Source of the DNA: Chryseobacterium lactis
Lineage (GTDB): Bacteria > Bacteroidota > Bacteroidia > Flavobacteriales > Weeksellaceae
NCBI RefSeq assembly: GCF_003815875.1
Contig: NZ_CP033924.1
Location: 3,906,001-3,970,000 of the forward strand
Direction of reading: 5' to 3'
Length of the DNA: 64,000 nucleotides
Made by a program: the position numbers and the translations under genes. Positions 17,234-25,674 of the stretch are shown piece by piece. How positions within the stretch are numbered: the stretch's first letter is position 1; every line of letters begins with the position of its first letter. The notes under the pieces are model-generated. The model ran no database searches, had not been told where the DNA came from, and saw nothing but the letters and a program-made list of their open reading frames with translations.

Positions 17234-18181
17234 ATGAAGAACGCATTTCTGGCAAGTATTTTTCTTGTGTGTACTCAGTTTTATTCAGCTCAGTCTTTCG
17301 ATAAACAAGCTCATCGTGGCGGAAAATCTCTGTATCCTGAAAATACCATTCCGGCGATGAAGAATGCCCTGAAAATGAATGTTACCACGTTAGAAATGGA
17401 TCTGGCAATAACAAAAGACAAGAAAGTAATTCTGTCCCATGATGCCTTTCTTTCTCCCGAATTGGTTATGAAACCTGACGGAACTTATATTCCAAAAGAT
17501 TCCGGGTTTTATTACAAAATATATGATATGTCTTACTCAAAAATCAAGACATTTGACGTAGGCTTAAAGAAGCTTGCCAATTATCCGGATCAGAAGAAAA
17601 TGAAAGTTCAGAAACCCCTTTTCTCAGATATAATAGATGCATGTGAAAGCTATGCCCGCGAGTTGAAAAGACCATTGCCTTATTATAATATAGAAACAAA
17701 AACCCGTCCTTTTTCAGATAATATCTTCCATCCGGAACCTAAAGAATTTGTGGATTTGATGATGAAAATTATTATAGAAAAAGGGATTCAGGATCGTGTT
17801 ATTATCCAGTCTTTTGATCCCCGAACACTTGAAATCGTTCATAAGGAATATCCTAAAATAATGACAGCCTTACTGGTAGAAAAGGTAGATGATAAAAAAA
17901 TGGCACAGCAGCAGGCTTACTTTAAAAATATACCCGTAGAGAAATTTAAGCTTTATCCCGATCATTTGAATGGAGTAGCAGGAGATATGAAATTTCTAAG
18001 TTTTACGCCAACCATCTATAGCCCGGAACATAATCTTGTTACCCCTGAATTACTGCGGGAATGCCATGCTTTAGGCATGAAAGTTATCCCATGGACTGTG
18101 AACACTAAAGAAAGACTCAAAGAGTTGAAAAATATGGGAATTGATGGGGTCATCAGCGATGATCCACGAATTTTTGAATAA
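17234..18181 (+). CDS. Exported glycerophosphodiester phosphodiesterase
   Basis: A 315-residue GDPD-family enzyme that hydrolyses glycerophosphodiesters to glycerol 3-phosphate and an alcohol. The signal peptide (MKNAFLASIFLVCTQFYSAQ) places it in the periplasm or outside. Catalytic signatures are QAHRGGKSLYPENT (H27), LEMDLAITKDKKVILSHD with the metal-binding acids and second His, and YNIETKTR in the middle of the barrel. The C-terminal IPWTVNTKERLKELKNMGIDGVISDDP closes the TIM barrel. It stands alone and has a strong terminator at 18187-18213. Confidence 0.93.
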   Translation: MKNAFLASIFLVCTQFYSAQSFDKQAHRGGKSLYPENTIPAMKNALKMNVTTLEMDLAITKDKKVILSHDAFLSPELVMKPDGTYIPKDSGFYYKIYDMSYSKIKTFDVGLKKLANYPDQKKMKVQKPLFSDIIDACESYARELKRPLPYYNIETKTRPFSDNIFHPEPKEFVDLMMKIIIEKGIQDRVIIQSFDPRTLEIVHKEYPKIMTALLVEKVDDKKMAQQQAYFKNIPVEKFKLYPDHLNGVAGDMKFLSFTPTIYSPEHNLVTPELLRECHALGMKVIPWTVNTKERLKELKNMGIDGVISDDPRIFE

Positions 18182-18186
18182 AATAA

Positions 18187-18213
18187 ATAGCCGGAAGAAA
18201 TTCTTCCGGCTAT
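18187..18213. terminator. Bidirectional terminator
   Basis: A 13-bp inverted repeat ATAGCCGGAAGAA / TTCTTCCGGCTAT between the convergent glycerophosphodiesterase and beta-barrel genes, with T-rich DNA on the right and A-rich DNA on the left. Confidence 0.85.
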
Positions 18214-18267
18214 TTTATACCATGCAGAAAATCCACATGGGGAGTTAAAAAATTGGTTTCTTTTTTA

Positions 18268-18978
18268 TTAGAACTTATAGTTTAATCCTAACTGAAATAC
18301 TCTGTTATTGTATGGATTTTCACCTGCAGCTCTTTCTTTATTGATGTTTGTTAAGCTATTAACATATCTTGCATTAATACCGATATTAGGTGTGATGTCA
18401 TATCCTAAACCAAGGCCTAAACCAAAGTTGAATTTATTGATATCGTCTTTGTTGATATCTTGAGAGTGAGATGTTTTTGTAGTGTTAGTTACACCAGATG
18501 CTGTAGTTGTTACAGTAGTTTCACCTTTCTCTTTACCGTTGATAAAGTAGCTGAATTCAGGACCAGCTTCAATATAGAACTTTTCGAAAGGTCTCATTTG
18601 TACCATTAACGGAACAGAGATATAGTTCATTGTTAATTTATCCTGTACTTCAGTTTTTATTCTACCAGTTGCAGTAGGAACATCCATTGAAGAGACAACG
18701 TCTCTTGCACCCATTTGGTTATACAATACTTCTGGTTGGAAGCTAAATTGTTTAGAAATTGGAATATTTACAAATACCCCAGCATGAAAACCGATTTTTT
18801 GAGAATTGATTCCAAATTTCTGCTCGCTGATATACGCTGAGTTTCCTCCTGCTTTGATACCAAATCTAATCGGTTGAACATCACTTTTTAGTGGAGATGC
18901 ATTTACTGTTTTTGTTGTTTCTTGAGCGAAAGCTAATGTACCAGCAGTTAATGCTAATCCTAAAAATAACTTCTTCAT
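18268..18978 (-). CDS. Outer-membrane beta-barrel protein, paralog 1
   Basis: A 236-residue porin-like protein of the small outer-membrane beta-barrel family (OMP_b-brl_2 type). The start at 18978 opens with a signal peptide (MKKLFLGLALTAGTLAFAQ). An ATG 16 codons upstream was rejected because the signal would be internal. The mature part consists of alternating hydrophobic/polar strands: FGIKAGGNSAYIS, GFHAGVFVNIPIS, FSFQPEVLYNQMG, FYIEAGPEFSYFI, GLGLGLGYDIT. It ends in Phe (LGLNYKF), the usual BAM recognition signal. It is one of four tandem paralogs and has a sigma-54-like promoter at 19045-19058. The ligand or function is unknown. Confidence 0.88.
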   Translation of the reverse strand: MKKLFLGLALTAGTLAFAQETTKTVNASPLKSDVQPIRFGIKAGGNSAYISEQKFGINSQKIGFHAGVFVNIPISKQFSFQPEVLYNQMGARDVVSSMDVPTATGRIKTEVQDKLTMNYISVPLMVQMRPFEKFYIEAGPEFSYFINGKEKGETTVTTTASGVTNTTKTSHSQDINKDDINKFNFGLGLGLGYDITPNIGINARYVNSLTNINKERAAGENPYNNRVFQLGLNYKF

Positions 18979-19044
18979 AATTTTATTTTTTAATTTTTTA
19001 CTATTTGTAGTTTTCCGATTTTTCAATCAGACTTGAATTATTTT

Positions 19045-19058
19045 GCAAATTGCTTGCC
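19045..19058 (-). promoter_or_regulatory. Sigma-54-like promoter of beta-barrel paralog 1
   Basis: The minus strand reads TTTGGCAAGCAATTTGCA: GG at 19058-19057, ten bases, GC at 19046-19045. This is the -24/-12 spacing of RpoN promoters. The predicted start is near 19033, about 55 bases before the ATG. Confidence 0.6.
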
Positions 19059-19379
19059 AAAGTTGAAAAATCCTTTTACAAAGGGCATCTGTGGTGGTTT
19101 TTATGTTTGCTTTTTTTATACTTTTAATCTTTTTTTATGAAATAAAATATTGTAAATGCTATTTTTTTTGAAACAATTTACAAGTAAATACAGTTTTATG
19201 TTTATAATTTAAATTGATTCTTTTTTATAAATATCATGAGATTTATAATGAATAAAAATAAACACAATGTTAATTTTTAATAAAATGGGAATTGTTTTTT
19301 TTGATAAGAACTCACTGCTGTCAAATAAAAAAGGCAGATATTTTAATATGCACCTTTTATCTTTAATGACTTCATTTTT
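19059..19379. other. AT-rich non-coding gap between beta-barrel genes
   Basis: No ORF or RNA gene is recognisable. A weak hairpin (AAAAGG/CCTTTT, about 19328-19358) just beyond the stop of paralog 2 may serve as its terminator. Confidence 0.4.
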
Positions 19380-20093
19380 CTATCTGAATTGATAAGCTAA
19401 CCCAATTTGAAATGCATTATTTCTTACTTTATTATCTGATTGGCTATTCTTATAAATACCTGTTAGCCCGGCAGTAAATCTTGCTGTTGCAGCGAGATTT
19501 TGGGTAAAATAATATCCGGCACCAATACCTACTCCAAAATTGAAAGTATGGTAGAAGTCTTTTTCAATTTTATTCGAAAAATGGTCAGCATATGAAAATG
19601 AATTATTTCCCGATATTTCAGTAGATTTTTGATCTCCTTTTATTCTTCCTCCCAGCAGTAATCCGAACTCAGGACCTGCTTCCACATATAATTGAGGAAG
19701 AATATTATATTGAACCATAACAGGAAGGACAAGATAGTTTAAGTTGCTTTTATAATCTACATCACTGACAAAGCCATATCCGTTTGAGTAGTGTCTGTAT
19801 CGCTCCTTGGTTTTCGAACCCAATTGACTGAAAAGAAGTTCAGGCTGAATACTGAATTTTTCGGCTACAGGAATATGTACAAATATACCCGCATTAAAAC
19901 CAGGTTTTAACTTTTCATTGTTATCAACACCATAATTATCTGATACAGAATTGTACATAGAAGCATTAAATCCAGCTTTAACTCCAAAAGTAATAGGGGA
20001 GGATGGTTTGTTTTTTTCTTGTGTATTTGTGCTTTCCTGAGCATTTACAAAAAGGTTTCCGGCGATTGCCAGTCCCAAAAATAATTTCTTCAT
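19380..20093 (-). CDS. Outer-membrane beta-barrel protein, paralog 2
   Basis: A 237-residue member of the same tandem family. It has a signal peptide (MKKLFLGLAIAGNLFVNAQ) and a short polar linker rich in Asn, Thr, Lys and Ser, followed by strands such as FGVKAGFNASMY, GFNAGIFVHIPVAEKFSIQPELLFSQLG, LYVEAGPEFGLLL and FNFGVGIGAGYYFTQNLAATARFTAG. It ends in IGLAYQFR, so the usual C-terminal Phe is the penultimate residue. The surface loops differ strongly from the siblings while the strands are conserved, as expected for beta-barrels with variable exposed loops. Confidence 0.88.
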   Translation of the reverse strand: MKKLFLGLAIAGNLFVNAQESTNTQEKNKPSSPITFGVKAGFNASMYNSVSDNYGVDNNEKLKPGFNAGIFVHIPVAEKFSIQPELLFSQLGSKTKERYRHYSNGYGFVSDVDYKSNLNYLVLPVMVQYNILPQLYVEAGPEFGLLLGGRIKGDQKSTEISGNNSFSYADHFSNKIEKDFYHTFNFGVGIGAGYYFTQNLAATARFTAGLTGIYKNSQSDNKVRNNAFQIGLAYQFR

Positions 20094-20125
20094 GATTAAA
20101 AAGTTTATTTAATTTTCATACCGCA

Positions 20126-20139
20126 GCAAAATTACAGCC
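20126..20139 (-). promoter_or_regulatory. Sigma-54-like promoter of beta-barrel paralog 2
   Basis: The minus strand reads TTTTGGCTGTAATTTTGCTG: GG at 20139-20138, ten bases, GC at 20127-20126. The predicted start near 20114 is about 20 bases ahead of the ATG. Confidence 0.6.
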
Positions 20140-20176
20140 AAAATATAAATTTTGATAAAAATCATATGTAAAAGCG

Positions 20177-20413
20177 AAAAAGTCAGGCTTAAACAAGTAA
20201 ACCTGACTTTTTCTATTGAAATCAAAATGTATTTTAAAATAATCACAGCAATCATACCTGTGTATTCTCACCAACTCTTTAGTGCAATTCTTTCATTAAA
20301 ACATGGATTAGCCGATTGATCAGGATTCTGAAATAATCATTGAAATAAATCAACTACATCTCATAAAAAATACAGAAAGTGCAAGTTGGGAGTGCTGTGG
20401 AGTGATACAATCG
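20177..20413 (-). ncRNA. Candidate small RNA between beta-barrel genes
   Basis: A stand-alone GG-N10-GC promoter (20425-20438) points leftward. The predicted start is about 20413, and an intrinsic terminator ends the unit: AAAAAGTCAGG pairs with CCTGACTTTTT (20177-20212) with a minus-strand T run. The roughly 235 bases between contain no ORF longer than a few codons with its own stop, apart from one late ATG frame that runs through the terminator. This is either an RpoN-controlled small RNA or the remains of a lost fifth barrel gene. Nothing here matches an RNA family I can name. Confidence 0.45.
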
Positions 20414-20424
20414 GTACATAAGAG

Positions 20425-20438
20425 GCAAATTCCTTGCC
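20425..20438 (-). promoter_or_regulatory. Orphan sigma-54-like promoter
   Basis: The minus strand reads TTTTTGGCAAGGAATTTGCC: GG at 20438-20437, ten bases, GC at 20426-20425. It is nearly the same sequence as the promoters of the neighbouring barrel genes, but no coding start follows. Confidence 0.6.
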
Positions 20439-20471
20439 AAAAATTTCAATTGAGAAAATTAATATACAAAA

Positions 20472-20498
20472 AAGCCAGATTACATTATAATCTGGCTT
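20472..20498 (-). terminator. Terminator of beta-barrel paralog 3
   Basis: An 11-bp stem AAGCCAGATTA / TAATCTGGCTT followed on the minus strand by a T run, 33 bp past the stop codon at 20531. Confidence 0.85.
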
Positions 20499-20530
20499 GT
20501 ATTGCTATAAAATTTGTTATCAGATTACGC

Positions 20531-21118
20531 TTAGAATTTGTAAGCTAATCCAACCTGGAATACTCCGTTTTTAGAAGAATCACCTCCGATTCTATTCTTA
20601 GCGATATCAGTTAATCCTGCAACGTATCTTACATTAACTCCAATGTTTTGAGTAAAGTAATAACCAGCACCAAGACCAAGACCAAAATCAAAAGTTTTAA
20701 GATTGTCTTTTACATCTACAGATCCAGAATTATTTTTTGCTTTAGCACTTATCAAGAACCCGAATTGAGGACCAGCTTCTAAATATAGGTTAGGAAGCGC
20801 GTTGTACTGGAACATTACCGGTACAGCGATATAATCTAAATTCAATTTGTTACTGCTGTTAGATTTATCTTTAGCTCCCATTCCGCTGTACAATACCTCT
20901 GGTTGTACAGAGAAATCCTGAGCTACCGGAATGTTTGCGAATGCTCCACCATAAAATCCAGCTTTTGAATTTGCATCCATGTTAGAAACAGTAGAAATGT
21001 TAAGTCCAGCTTTTAATCCAAATCTAACTGGAGAAGAAGATGCTGTATTTGTTGAAGTCTTTTGTGCGAAAGAGAAAGTACCTGCTACAAGTGCTAGGCC
21101 TAAAAGAATCTTTTTCAT
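20531..21118 (-). CDS. Outer-membrane beta-barrel protein, paralog 3
   Basis: A 195-residue member, the shortest of the four. It has a signal peptide (MKKILLGLALVAGTFSFAQ) and strands FGLKAGLNISTVS, GFYGGAFANIPVAQDFSVQPEVLYSGMG, LYLEAGPQFGFLIS and FDFGLGLGAGYYFTQNIGVNVRYVAG, ending in VGLAYKF. It is closest in sequence and length to paralog 4. Its promoter (21168-21181) is the best sigma-54 match of the group and its terminator is strong, so it is transcribed separately from its siblings. Confidence 0.88.
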   Translation of the reverse strand: MKKILLGLALVAGTFSFAQKTSTNTASSSPVRFGLKAGLNISTVSNMDANSKAGFYGGAFANIPVAQDFSVQPEVLYSGMGAKDKSNSSNKLNLDYIAVPVMFQYNALPNLYLEAGPQFGFLISAKAKNNSGSVDVKDNLKTFDFGLGLGAGYYFTQNIGVNVRYVAGLTDIAKNRIGGDSSKNGVFQVGLAYKF

Positions 21119-21167
21119 AAGTTTTTATTTAATAGTTTTTAAGTTTTATTTAACATTTTGTTTATTG

Positions 21168-21181
21168 GCAAATAGTGTGCC
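21168..21181 (-). promoter_or_regulatory. Sigma-54-like promoter of beta-barrel paralog 3
   Basis: The minus strand reads TTTTTGGCACACTATTTGCC, which contains TGGCAC-N5-TTGC, an exact RpoN core consensus. GG is at 21181-21180 and GC at 21169-21168. The predicted start is near 21156. Confidence 0.65.
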
Positions 21182-21299
21182 AAAAATGAATTAATTTAAT
21201 AATTTGTTAATAATGAGCATCTCTTTACAATGTATTAAATCAATTAACTGGGCAAGTGGTAATAATTTTCAGTTTAAATTACTACAGCTTATATATAAA

Positions 21300-21330
21300 A
21301 AAGGTCAGATTAAAATATAATCTGACCTTT
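21300..21330 (-). terminator. Terminator of beta-barrel paralog 4
   Basis: A 13-bp perfect stem AAAGGTCAGATTA / TAATCTGACCTTT with a 5-base loop, followed on the minus strand by T-rich DNA. Confidence 0.85.
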
Positions 21331-21369
21331 TATTGAATACAAAATTTGTTAAATGATATGAAGATGTGC

Positions 21370-22014
21370 TTATTTAAATTTATAAGCTAAACCTACCTGG
21401 AATACATTATTCTTTACAGCATCTCCTGAATTGTTTTTATAAATATCAGTAAGACCGGCCGTATATCTTGCAGTAATTCCTAAGTTTTGAGTGAAGTAAT
21501 ATCCTGCACCAATACCAATACCGAAGTTGAAGGTTTTGAAGTCATCTTTGTTAAGACTAGCAATCTGAGAGCTTGTATTATTATTGGTAGAACTTTTGAA
21601 CTTATCATTAGCACTTACCAAAAATCCAAATTCAGGTCCTGCTTCAAGGAAAAACTCCGGAGTTGCGTTATACTGGAACATTACCGGTACTGCTACATAT
21701 CCAAGGTTTCTTGAATATTCGCTTTTATAGGTATTACCCAATGCTGAATATTCTCTTGTTACTTTTGATCCTAAGTCATTATAAATAACCTCCGGCTGTA
21801 CACTAAATGAACTAGCTAGCGGGATATTGGCAAATACACCTGCATTGAAACCAATCTTAGATTTTGAATCACTTAAATCAGCTCCGTTAGAAAGGGAAGA
21901 TACGTTCATTCCTCCTTTTACCCCAAATGTTGCTGAACTTACTCTTGAAGGTGTCTGCTGAGCAAATGCCAGCGTACCTGCAGTTACTGCCAATCCTAAA
22001 ATTAACTTTTTCAT
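21370..22014 (-). CDS. Outer-membrane beta-barrel protein, paralog 4
   Basis: A 214-residue member with a signal peptide (MKKLILGLAVTAGTLAFAQ). The strand motifs are the same as in its siblings (FGVKGGMNVSSL, GFNAGVFANIPLASSFSVQPEVIYNDLG, FFLEAGPEFGFLVS, FNFGIGIGAGYYFTQNLGITARYTAG). It ends in VGLAYKFK. It is the first gene of the array. The promoter-like element (22095-22108) deviates at the -12 position, so expression may be weaker or differently controlled. Confidence 0.88.
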   Translation of the reverse strand: MKKLILGLAVTAGTLAFAQQTPSRVSSATFGVKGGMNVSSLSNGADLSDSKSKIGFNAGVFANIPLASSFSVQPEVIYNDLGSKVTREYSALGNTYKSEYSRNLGYVAVPVMFQYNATPEFFLEAGPEFGFLVSANDKFKSSTNNNTSSQIASLNKDDFKTFNFGIGIGAGYYFTQNLGITARYTAGLTDIYKNNSGDAVKNNVFQVGLAYKFK

Positions 22015-22094
22015 AACTCTAATTTTTAAATTTTACTCTTTCTTAATTTTAAATTTTACTACTGTTCACATTTCTGTTGAACGCAGAGTATCTT

Positions 22095-22108
22095 TCAAAT
22101 TACTTGCC
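22095..22108 (-). promoter_or_regulatory. Degenerate sigma-54-like element of beta-barrel paralog 4
   Basis: The minus strand reads TTTTTGGCAAGTAATTTGAAAG: the -24 GG is intact (22108-22107) but the -12 dinucleotide is GA instead of GC (22096-22095). Confidence 0.4.
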
Positions 22109-22571
22109 AAAAATATTTTTTATGATTAAAATCAATAAAAAAAACGGTCCTTATTATATTTATTTTTAATTTATTTATTTGATTTATAGTTAGTTAAAAA
22201 CTTAATCAAACATTTGTTTAGAAAAAATCTAAATTGACAATTTTGTCAAAAATAGGGTTAAAAAGGTGAATGATTAATCAAGATTATTTGATGTATCATT
22301 CTTTTTTTTGTAAAAATTCGCCAATTTGAGTTGTTTTCAAATGTGTCTTTAAAATAGTTGGAACCATTTCATTTGAATTCATGATGTTTTTTTTTAATTA
22401 AAATCTTATCTGAATATATTCGTACTACCCCTTATTTCTATAAAAGAGCAGTATTAAAGCTTATCTATCTCATTTTGCTTTACTAATTTTGTATTGCTTA
22501 TAAAAATGATAACCTGATACTCTTACAAAATGACTTTTAAGATTTTGTAGGAATTCATTAACCTCTACAAC
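22109..22571. other. Non-coding gap between divergent genes
   Basis: AT-rich DNA with no ORF. Plus-strand TAATTTTG at 22484-22491 matches the -7 consensus and could drive the S74 protein gene that starts at 22572, although no good -33 element is seen. Confidence 0.4.
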
Positions 22572-24428
22572 ATGAAAAAATGCACACTGCTGCTGCTATT
22601 TCTTTTTTTTGAAAACAATCTCCACGCCCAGGTGGGAATCAACACCACAACCCCTAATCCGTCCTCTATGTTAGAGGTTGCGAGTTTTAATAAAGGTCTT
22701 CTAATTCCCAGAATTGCACTGACCGGAAGTTCAGATAGTACGACAATACCTTCACCGGCTAATTCTTTAATGATTTACAATACCGCTACTGCAGATGATG
22801 TTGTTCCCGGCTATTATTACTGGAATACAGCTGTGACCCGATGGGTAAAAGTACTGGATAATTTAACACCGATTGTGATGACAGGATGGAGCCTGACCGG
22901 AAACTCAGGTATGGTAAACGGTGTTAATTATATAGGAACTTCGGATAATGTGGATGTTATCTTTAAAAGAAATAATATTGTGTCTGGTGTATTAAATACT
23001 ACGAATACCATTTTTGGAGTGAATAGTTTAACGGCTAATACGATAGGGCTTAATAATACTGCGGTAGGCGTTAATAATTTAATTTCCAATACTACGGGAA
23101 GTATGAATACGGCTATAGGTTCAGATGTATTGAGCAGTAATAAATCTGGGATACAGAATACCGGCTATGGATACCGGGCTTTGTATTCGAATCTGGACGG
23201 AAATAATAATGTGGCAAACGGCTATTTTTCACTCTTTTCTGCTAAAAGTACAATAGGCAATGTTGGTATTGGAGCCAGCTCAATCAGGGAACTTGTTTCC
23301 GGGGATGAGAATATTGGAATAGGAGGAGATACTTTCCGTAAGCTTCCTGGTGGAAGGGGAAATACAGCAATCGGAGGATCTGCAGGCTATAGTTTAAATA
23401 CCGTAAATAATTATAACACATTCATTGGTTTCCGGGCGGCGGCTGGGCTTGTTTCCGGGAAATCAAATACCATTATCGGAGCGAATGTTAGCGGATTGCC
23501 GGCTTCCCTTTCTAATAATGTCATCATTGCCGATGGTGACGGAAACAGAAGAATCAATATTGATCAGAACGGGAACATTGGTATTGGAACCGATACTCCA
23601 AAATTTCCACTGGACATCCGGCTAAAGACTGGAGTATGGCCTCTGCCCGTGTCAAGTCTTACCTATTATGGAATAAGCCCTGATTCAGGTTCTGTTGACG
23701 GAACATTAACTACTTATCCGAATTATACCAATGATATTGGTACTTTTAATACCAACACTTCTATTTATGCAGACGGAAATATTATATCGGTAGGAAAATT
23801 GAGTGTGGCACAAACTTCTCTTTTTTCCGACGAAAGAATTAAAAGTATCATAGGGAAATCAGACAGTGAAAAAGATTTGGTAACCTTAAAAAAGCTAAAT
23901 ATTACCAATTATCGCATGAAAGATGAAGGGATGTATGGCAGAAAGGAGTTTAAAAAGGTCATTGCCCAGGAGGTAGAAAATGTATATCCGCAGGCAGTCA
24001 GTAAAAGTGGAGTGAAGACTTTTATTCCAAATATTTATCAACTGGCAAAACAAAACGGGGCCGTTTTTACTTTTGAAAAGCCCATTGCTATTTCTAAAGA
24101 AGATCAATTTGTTAAAATATATGATGAAACAGGAGAAATCACTGTGGAAATACAAAATAGTACCTCTAACAGTATCACTGTAAATCTGACAAATAAAAAA
24201 CTTAAAGGGAAAATCTTTGTTTATGGTACTGAAGTCTCCGATCTGAGAACTGTAGATTACGATGCTCTATCTATGTTGAATATCTCTGCGACTCAGGAAC
24301 TGGCAAAAAAAATAGAAGTCTTAGAAAATGAAAATGAAGCCTTAAAAAAAACTAATTTAGAAATACTGCACAAGCAGACCATTTTCGAAGAACGTTTAAA
24401 GCTTTTAGAAACTTCATCCAAAAAATAG
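22572..24428 (+). CDS. Exported tail-fibre-type protein with C-terminal S74 chaperone domain
   Basis: A 618-residue protein with a signal peptide (ending ENNLHAQ). The N-terminal region (QVGINTTTPNPSSMLEV, LLIPRI) is common to secreted Bacteroidetes fibre proteins. Residues about 140-340 hold many short GN-rich repeats (NTAIG, NTIIG, NVGIG) typical of trimeric beta-roll stalks. Residues about 415-500 form an intramolecular chaperone/peptidase S74 domain: S419 and K424 in FSDERIK form the Ser-Lys pair for self-cleavage, followed by KKVIAQEVENVYPQAV. A coiled coil closes the C-terminus. S74 domains trimerise phage tail spikes and are then cut off, but no other phage gene is nearby, so this is probably a cell-surface fibre. 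Confidence 0.8.
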   Translation: MKKCTLLLLFLFFENNLHAQVGINTTTPNPSSMLEVASFNKGLLIPRIALTGSSDSTTIPSPANSLMIYNTATADDVVPGYYYWNTAVTRWVKVLDNLTPIVMTGWSLTGNSGMVNGVNYIGTSDNVDVIFKRNNIVSGVLNTTNTIFGVNSLTANTIGLNNTAVGVNNLISNTTGSMNTAIGSDVLSSNKSGIQNTGYGYRALYSNLDGNNNVANGYFSLFSAKSTIGNVGIGASSIRELVSGDENIGIGGDTFRKLPGGRGNTAIGGSAGYSLNTVNNYNTFIGFRAAAGLVSGKSNTIIGANVSGLPASLSNNVIIADGDGNRRINIDQNGNIGIGTDTPKFPLDIRLKTGVWPLPVSSLTYYGISPDSGSVDGTLTTYPNYTNDIGTFNTNTSIYADGNIISVGKLSVAQTSLFSDERIKSIIGKSDSEKDLVTLKKLNITNYRMKDEGMYGRKEFKKVIAQEVENVYPQAVSKSGVKTFIPNIYQLAKQNGAVFTFEKPIAISKEDQFVKIYDETGEITVEIQNSTSNSITVNLTNKKLKGKIFVYGTEVSDLRTVDYDALSMLNISATQELAKKIEVLENENEALKKTNLEILHKQTIFEERLKLLETSSKK

Positions 24429-24455
24429 GATATCATTAACAGTTAAAATACACAA

Positions 24456-24483
24456 AACCCTACTTATTTGACTAAGTAGGGTT
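24456..24483. terminator. Bidirectional terminator
   Basis: A perfect 11-bp stem AACCCTACTTA / TAAGTAGGGTT with a 6-base loop, between the convergent S74 protein gene and aroB. Confidence 0.85.
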
Positions 24484-24526
24484 AATTTATCTGCTTTAAA
24501 AAAAATAATTTATTCTTAAAGCCTGA

Positions 24527-25573
24527 TTATGCATCATTCAATTTTCTGTAAAAATGTATTGATGCAAGAATATTTTTCTGAGTGCATTGATGATCATAGA
24601 TGCATGTACCGATTCCTGATAACAGAGAAAAATTGATTTTACTGTCAATATTCTTTTTATCATTTAAAAGGAGTGCGGCGATGTCTTCGTCCTTAAAGTC
24701 GCTGATATCAAGATAAGGATAGTAACGCTGAACATTTTCAATCACTATTTTAGAATCCTCTTCTGAAATAAGACCTTCCAGATAAGCCAGATGTGCTTCA
24801 GAAATCATTCCCATAGCAACGGCTTCTCCATGAAGGATAGGGTTTCCCTGCTGCAGGCACAGGCTTTCGACAGCATGTCCTATTGTATGTCCGAAATTCA
24901 GTGTTTTTCTGATATTGCTTTCATGAAAATCCTTTTCTACAACATCCTGCTTAATATTCATGGAAGTCTGGATATGAGGAACCACTGCTTCAACATCGAG
25001 CTTGTGAATCTGGATCAGCTGATTCCAATGTGCTTTGTCTGCAATCAATCCGTGTTTCAGCATTTCTGCAAATCCACTTCTGAGTTCTTTAAATGGTAAT
25101 GTTCCTAAAAACTTTGGATATATAAAAATCTGCTCAGGAAATGCAAAAGTCCCAACCATATTTTTATAGTGCATCAGATCAATTCCTGTTTTCCCACCAA
25201 TAGAAGCATCACACATCGATAAAAGGGTAGTAGGGATATTGATAAATTGTATTCCTCTTTTATAAGTAGATGCTACAAAACCGCCCATATCTGTAATCAC
25301 GCCACCGCCAAGGTTGATAACCAGCGCTTTTCTGTCTGCCTGCATTTCGGTAAGTATTTCCCAAAGTTGGTTGGCGGTTTGAATATTTTTCATTTCTTCG
25401 CCAGGTTCAATTTCCAGAATTTCAAACCCAAGATCTGTTTCCATATTGGCCAGCAGAGTGGGAAGACAATATTCATGTGTATTTTCATCTACAAGGATAA
25501 AAATCTTACTGAACGTTTTGTCATGAAGAAAGCTGTTTAACTGAGAAAAATTATCGTTTAATATTGTTATCAT
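24527..25573 (-). CDS. aroB: 3-dehydroquinate synthase
   Basis: A 348-residue enzyme of the shikimate pathway that converts DAHP to 3-dehydroquinate with NAD and a divalent metal. The NAD-binding segment LGGGVITDMGGFVASTYKRG lies at about residues 88-107. Metal ligands include the Glu of SGFAEMLKHG, the histidines of NFGHTIGHAVE and the His of HGEAVAMGM. Length is usual for the monofunctional enzyme. It is divergent from the pseudouridine synthase gene and has its own -7 box at 25612-25619. Confidence 0.96.
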   Translation of the reverse strand: MITILNDNFSQLNSFLHDKTFSKIFILVDENTHEYCLPTLLANMETDLGFEILEIEPGEEMKNIQTANQLWEILTEMQADRKALVINLGGGVITDMGGFVASTYKRGIQFINIPTTLLSMCDASIGGKTGIDLMHYKNMVGTFAFPEQIFIYPKFLGTLPFKELRSGFAEMLKHGLIADKAHWNQLIQIHKLDVEAVVPHIQTSMNIKQDVVEKDFHESNIRKTLNFGHTIGHAVESLCLQQGNPILHGEAVAMGMISEAHLAYLEGLISEEDSKIVIENVQRYYPYLDISDFKDEDIAALLLNDKKNIDSKINFSLLSGIGTCIYDHQCTQKNILASIHFYRKLNDA

Positions 25574-25611
25574 CTTCTATTGTATGTAAAGTTAAAATGT
25601 AAACTATATTG

Positions 25612-25619
25612 CAAAGTTA
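25612..25619 (-). promoter_or_regulatory. -7 box TAACTTTG for aroB
   Basis: Minus-strand match to TAnnTTTG, 38 bp ahead of the aroB ATG. It faces away from the box at 25653-25660. Confidence 0.5.
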
Positions 25620-25652
25620 TGATTCTTAATTTTTAACTCGTAACTAAATTAC

Positions 25653-25660
25653 TATCTTTG
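25653..25660 (+). promoter_or_regulatory. -7 box TATCTTTG for the pseudouridine synthase gene
   Basis: Plus-strand match to TAnnTTTG, 14 bp ahead of the ATG at 25675. With the aroB box it forms a compact divergent promoter. Confidence 0.6.
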
Positions 25661-25674
25661 CAAAAATTTTTAGA

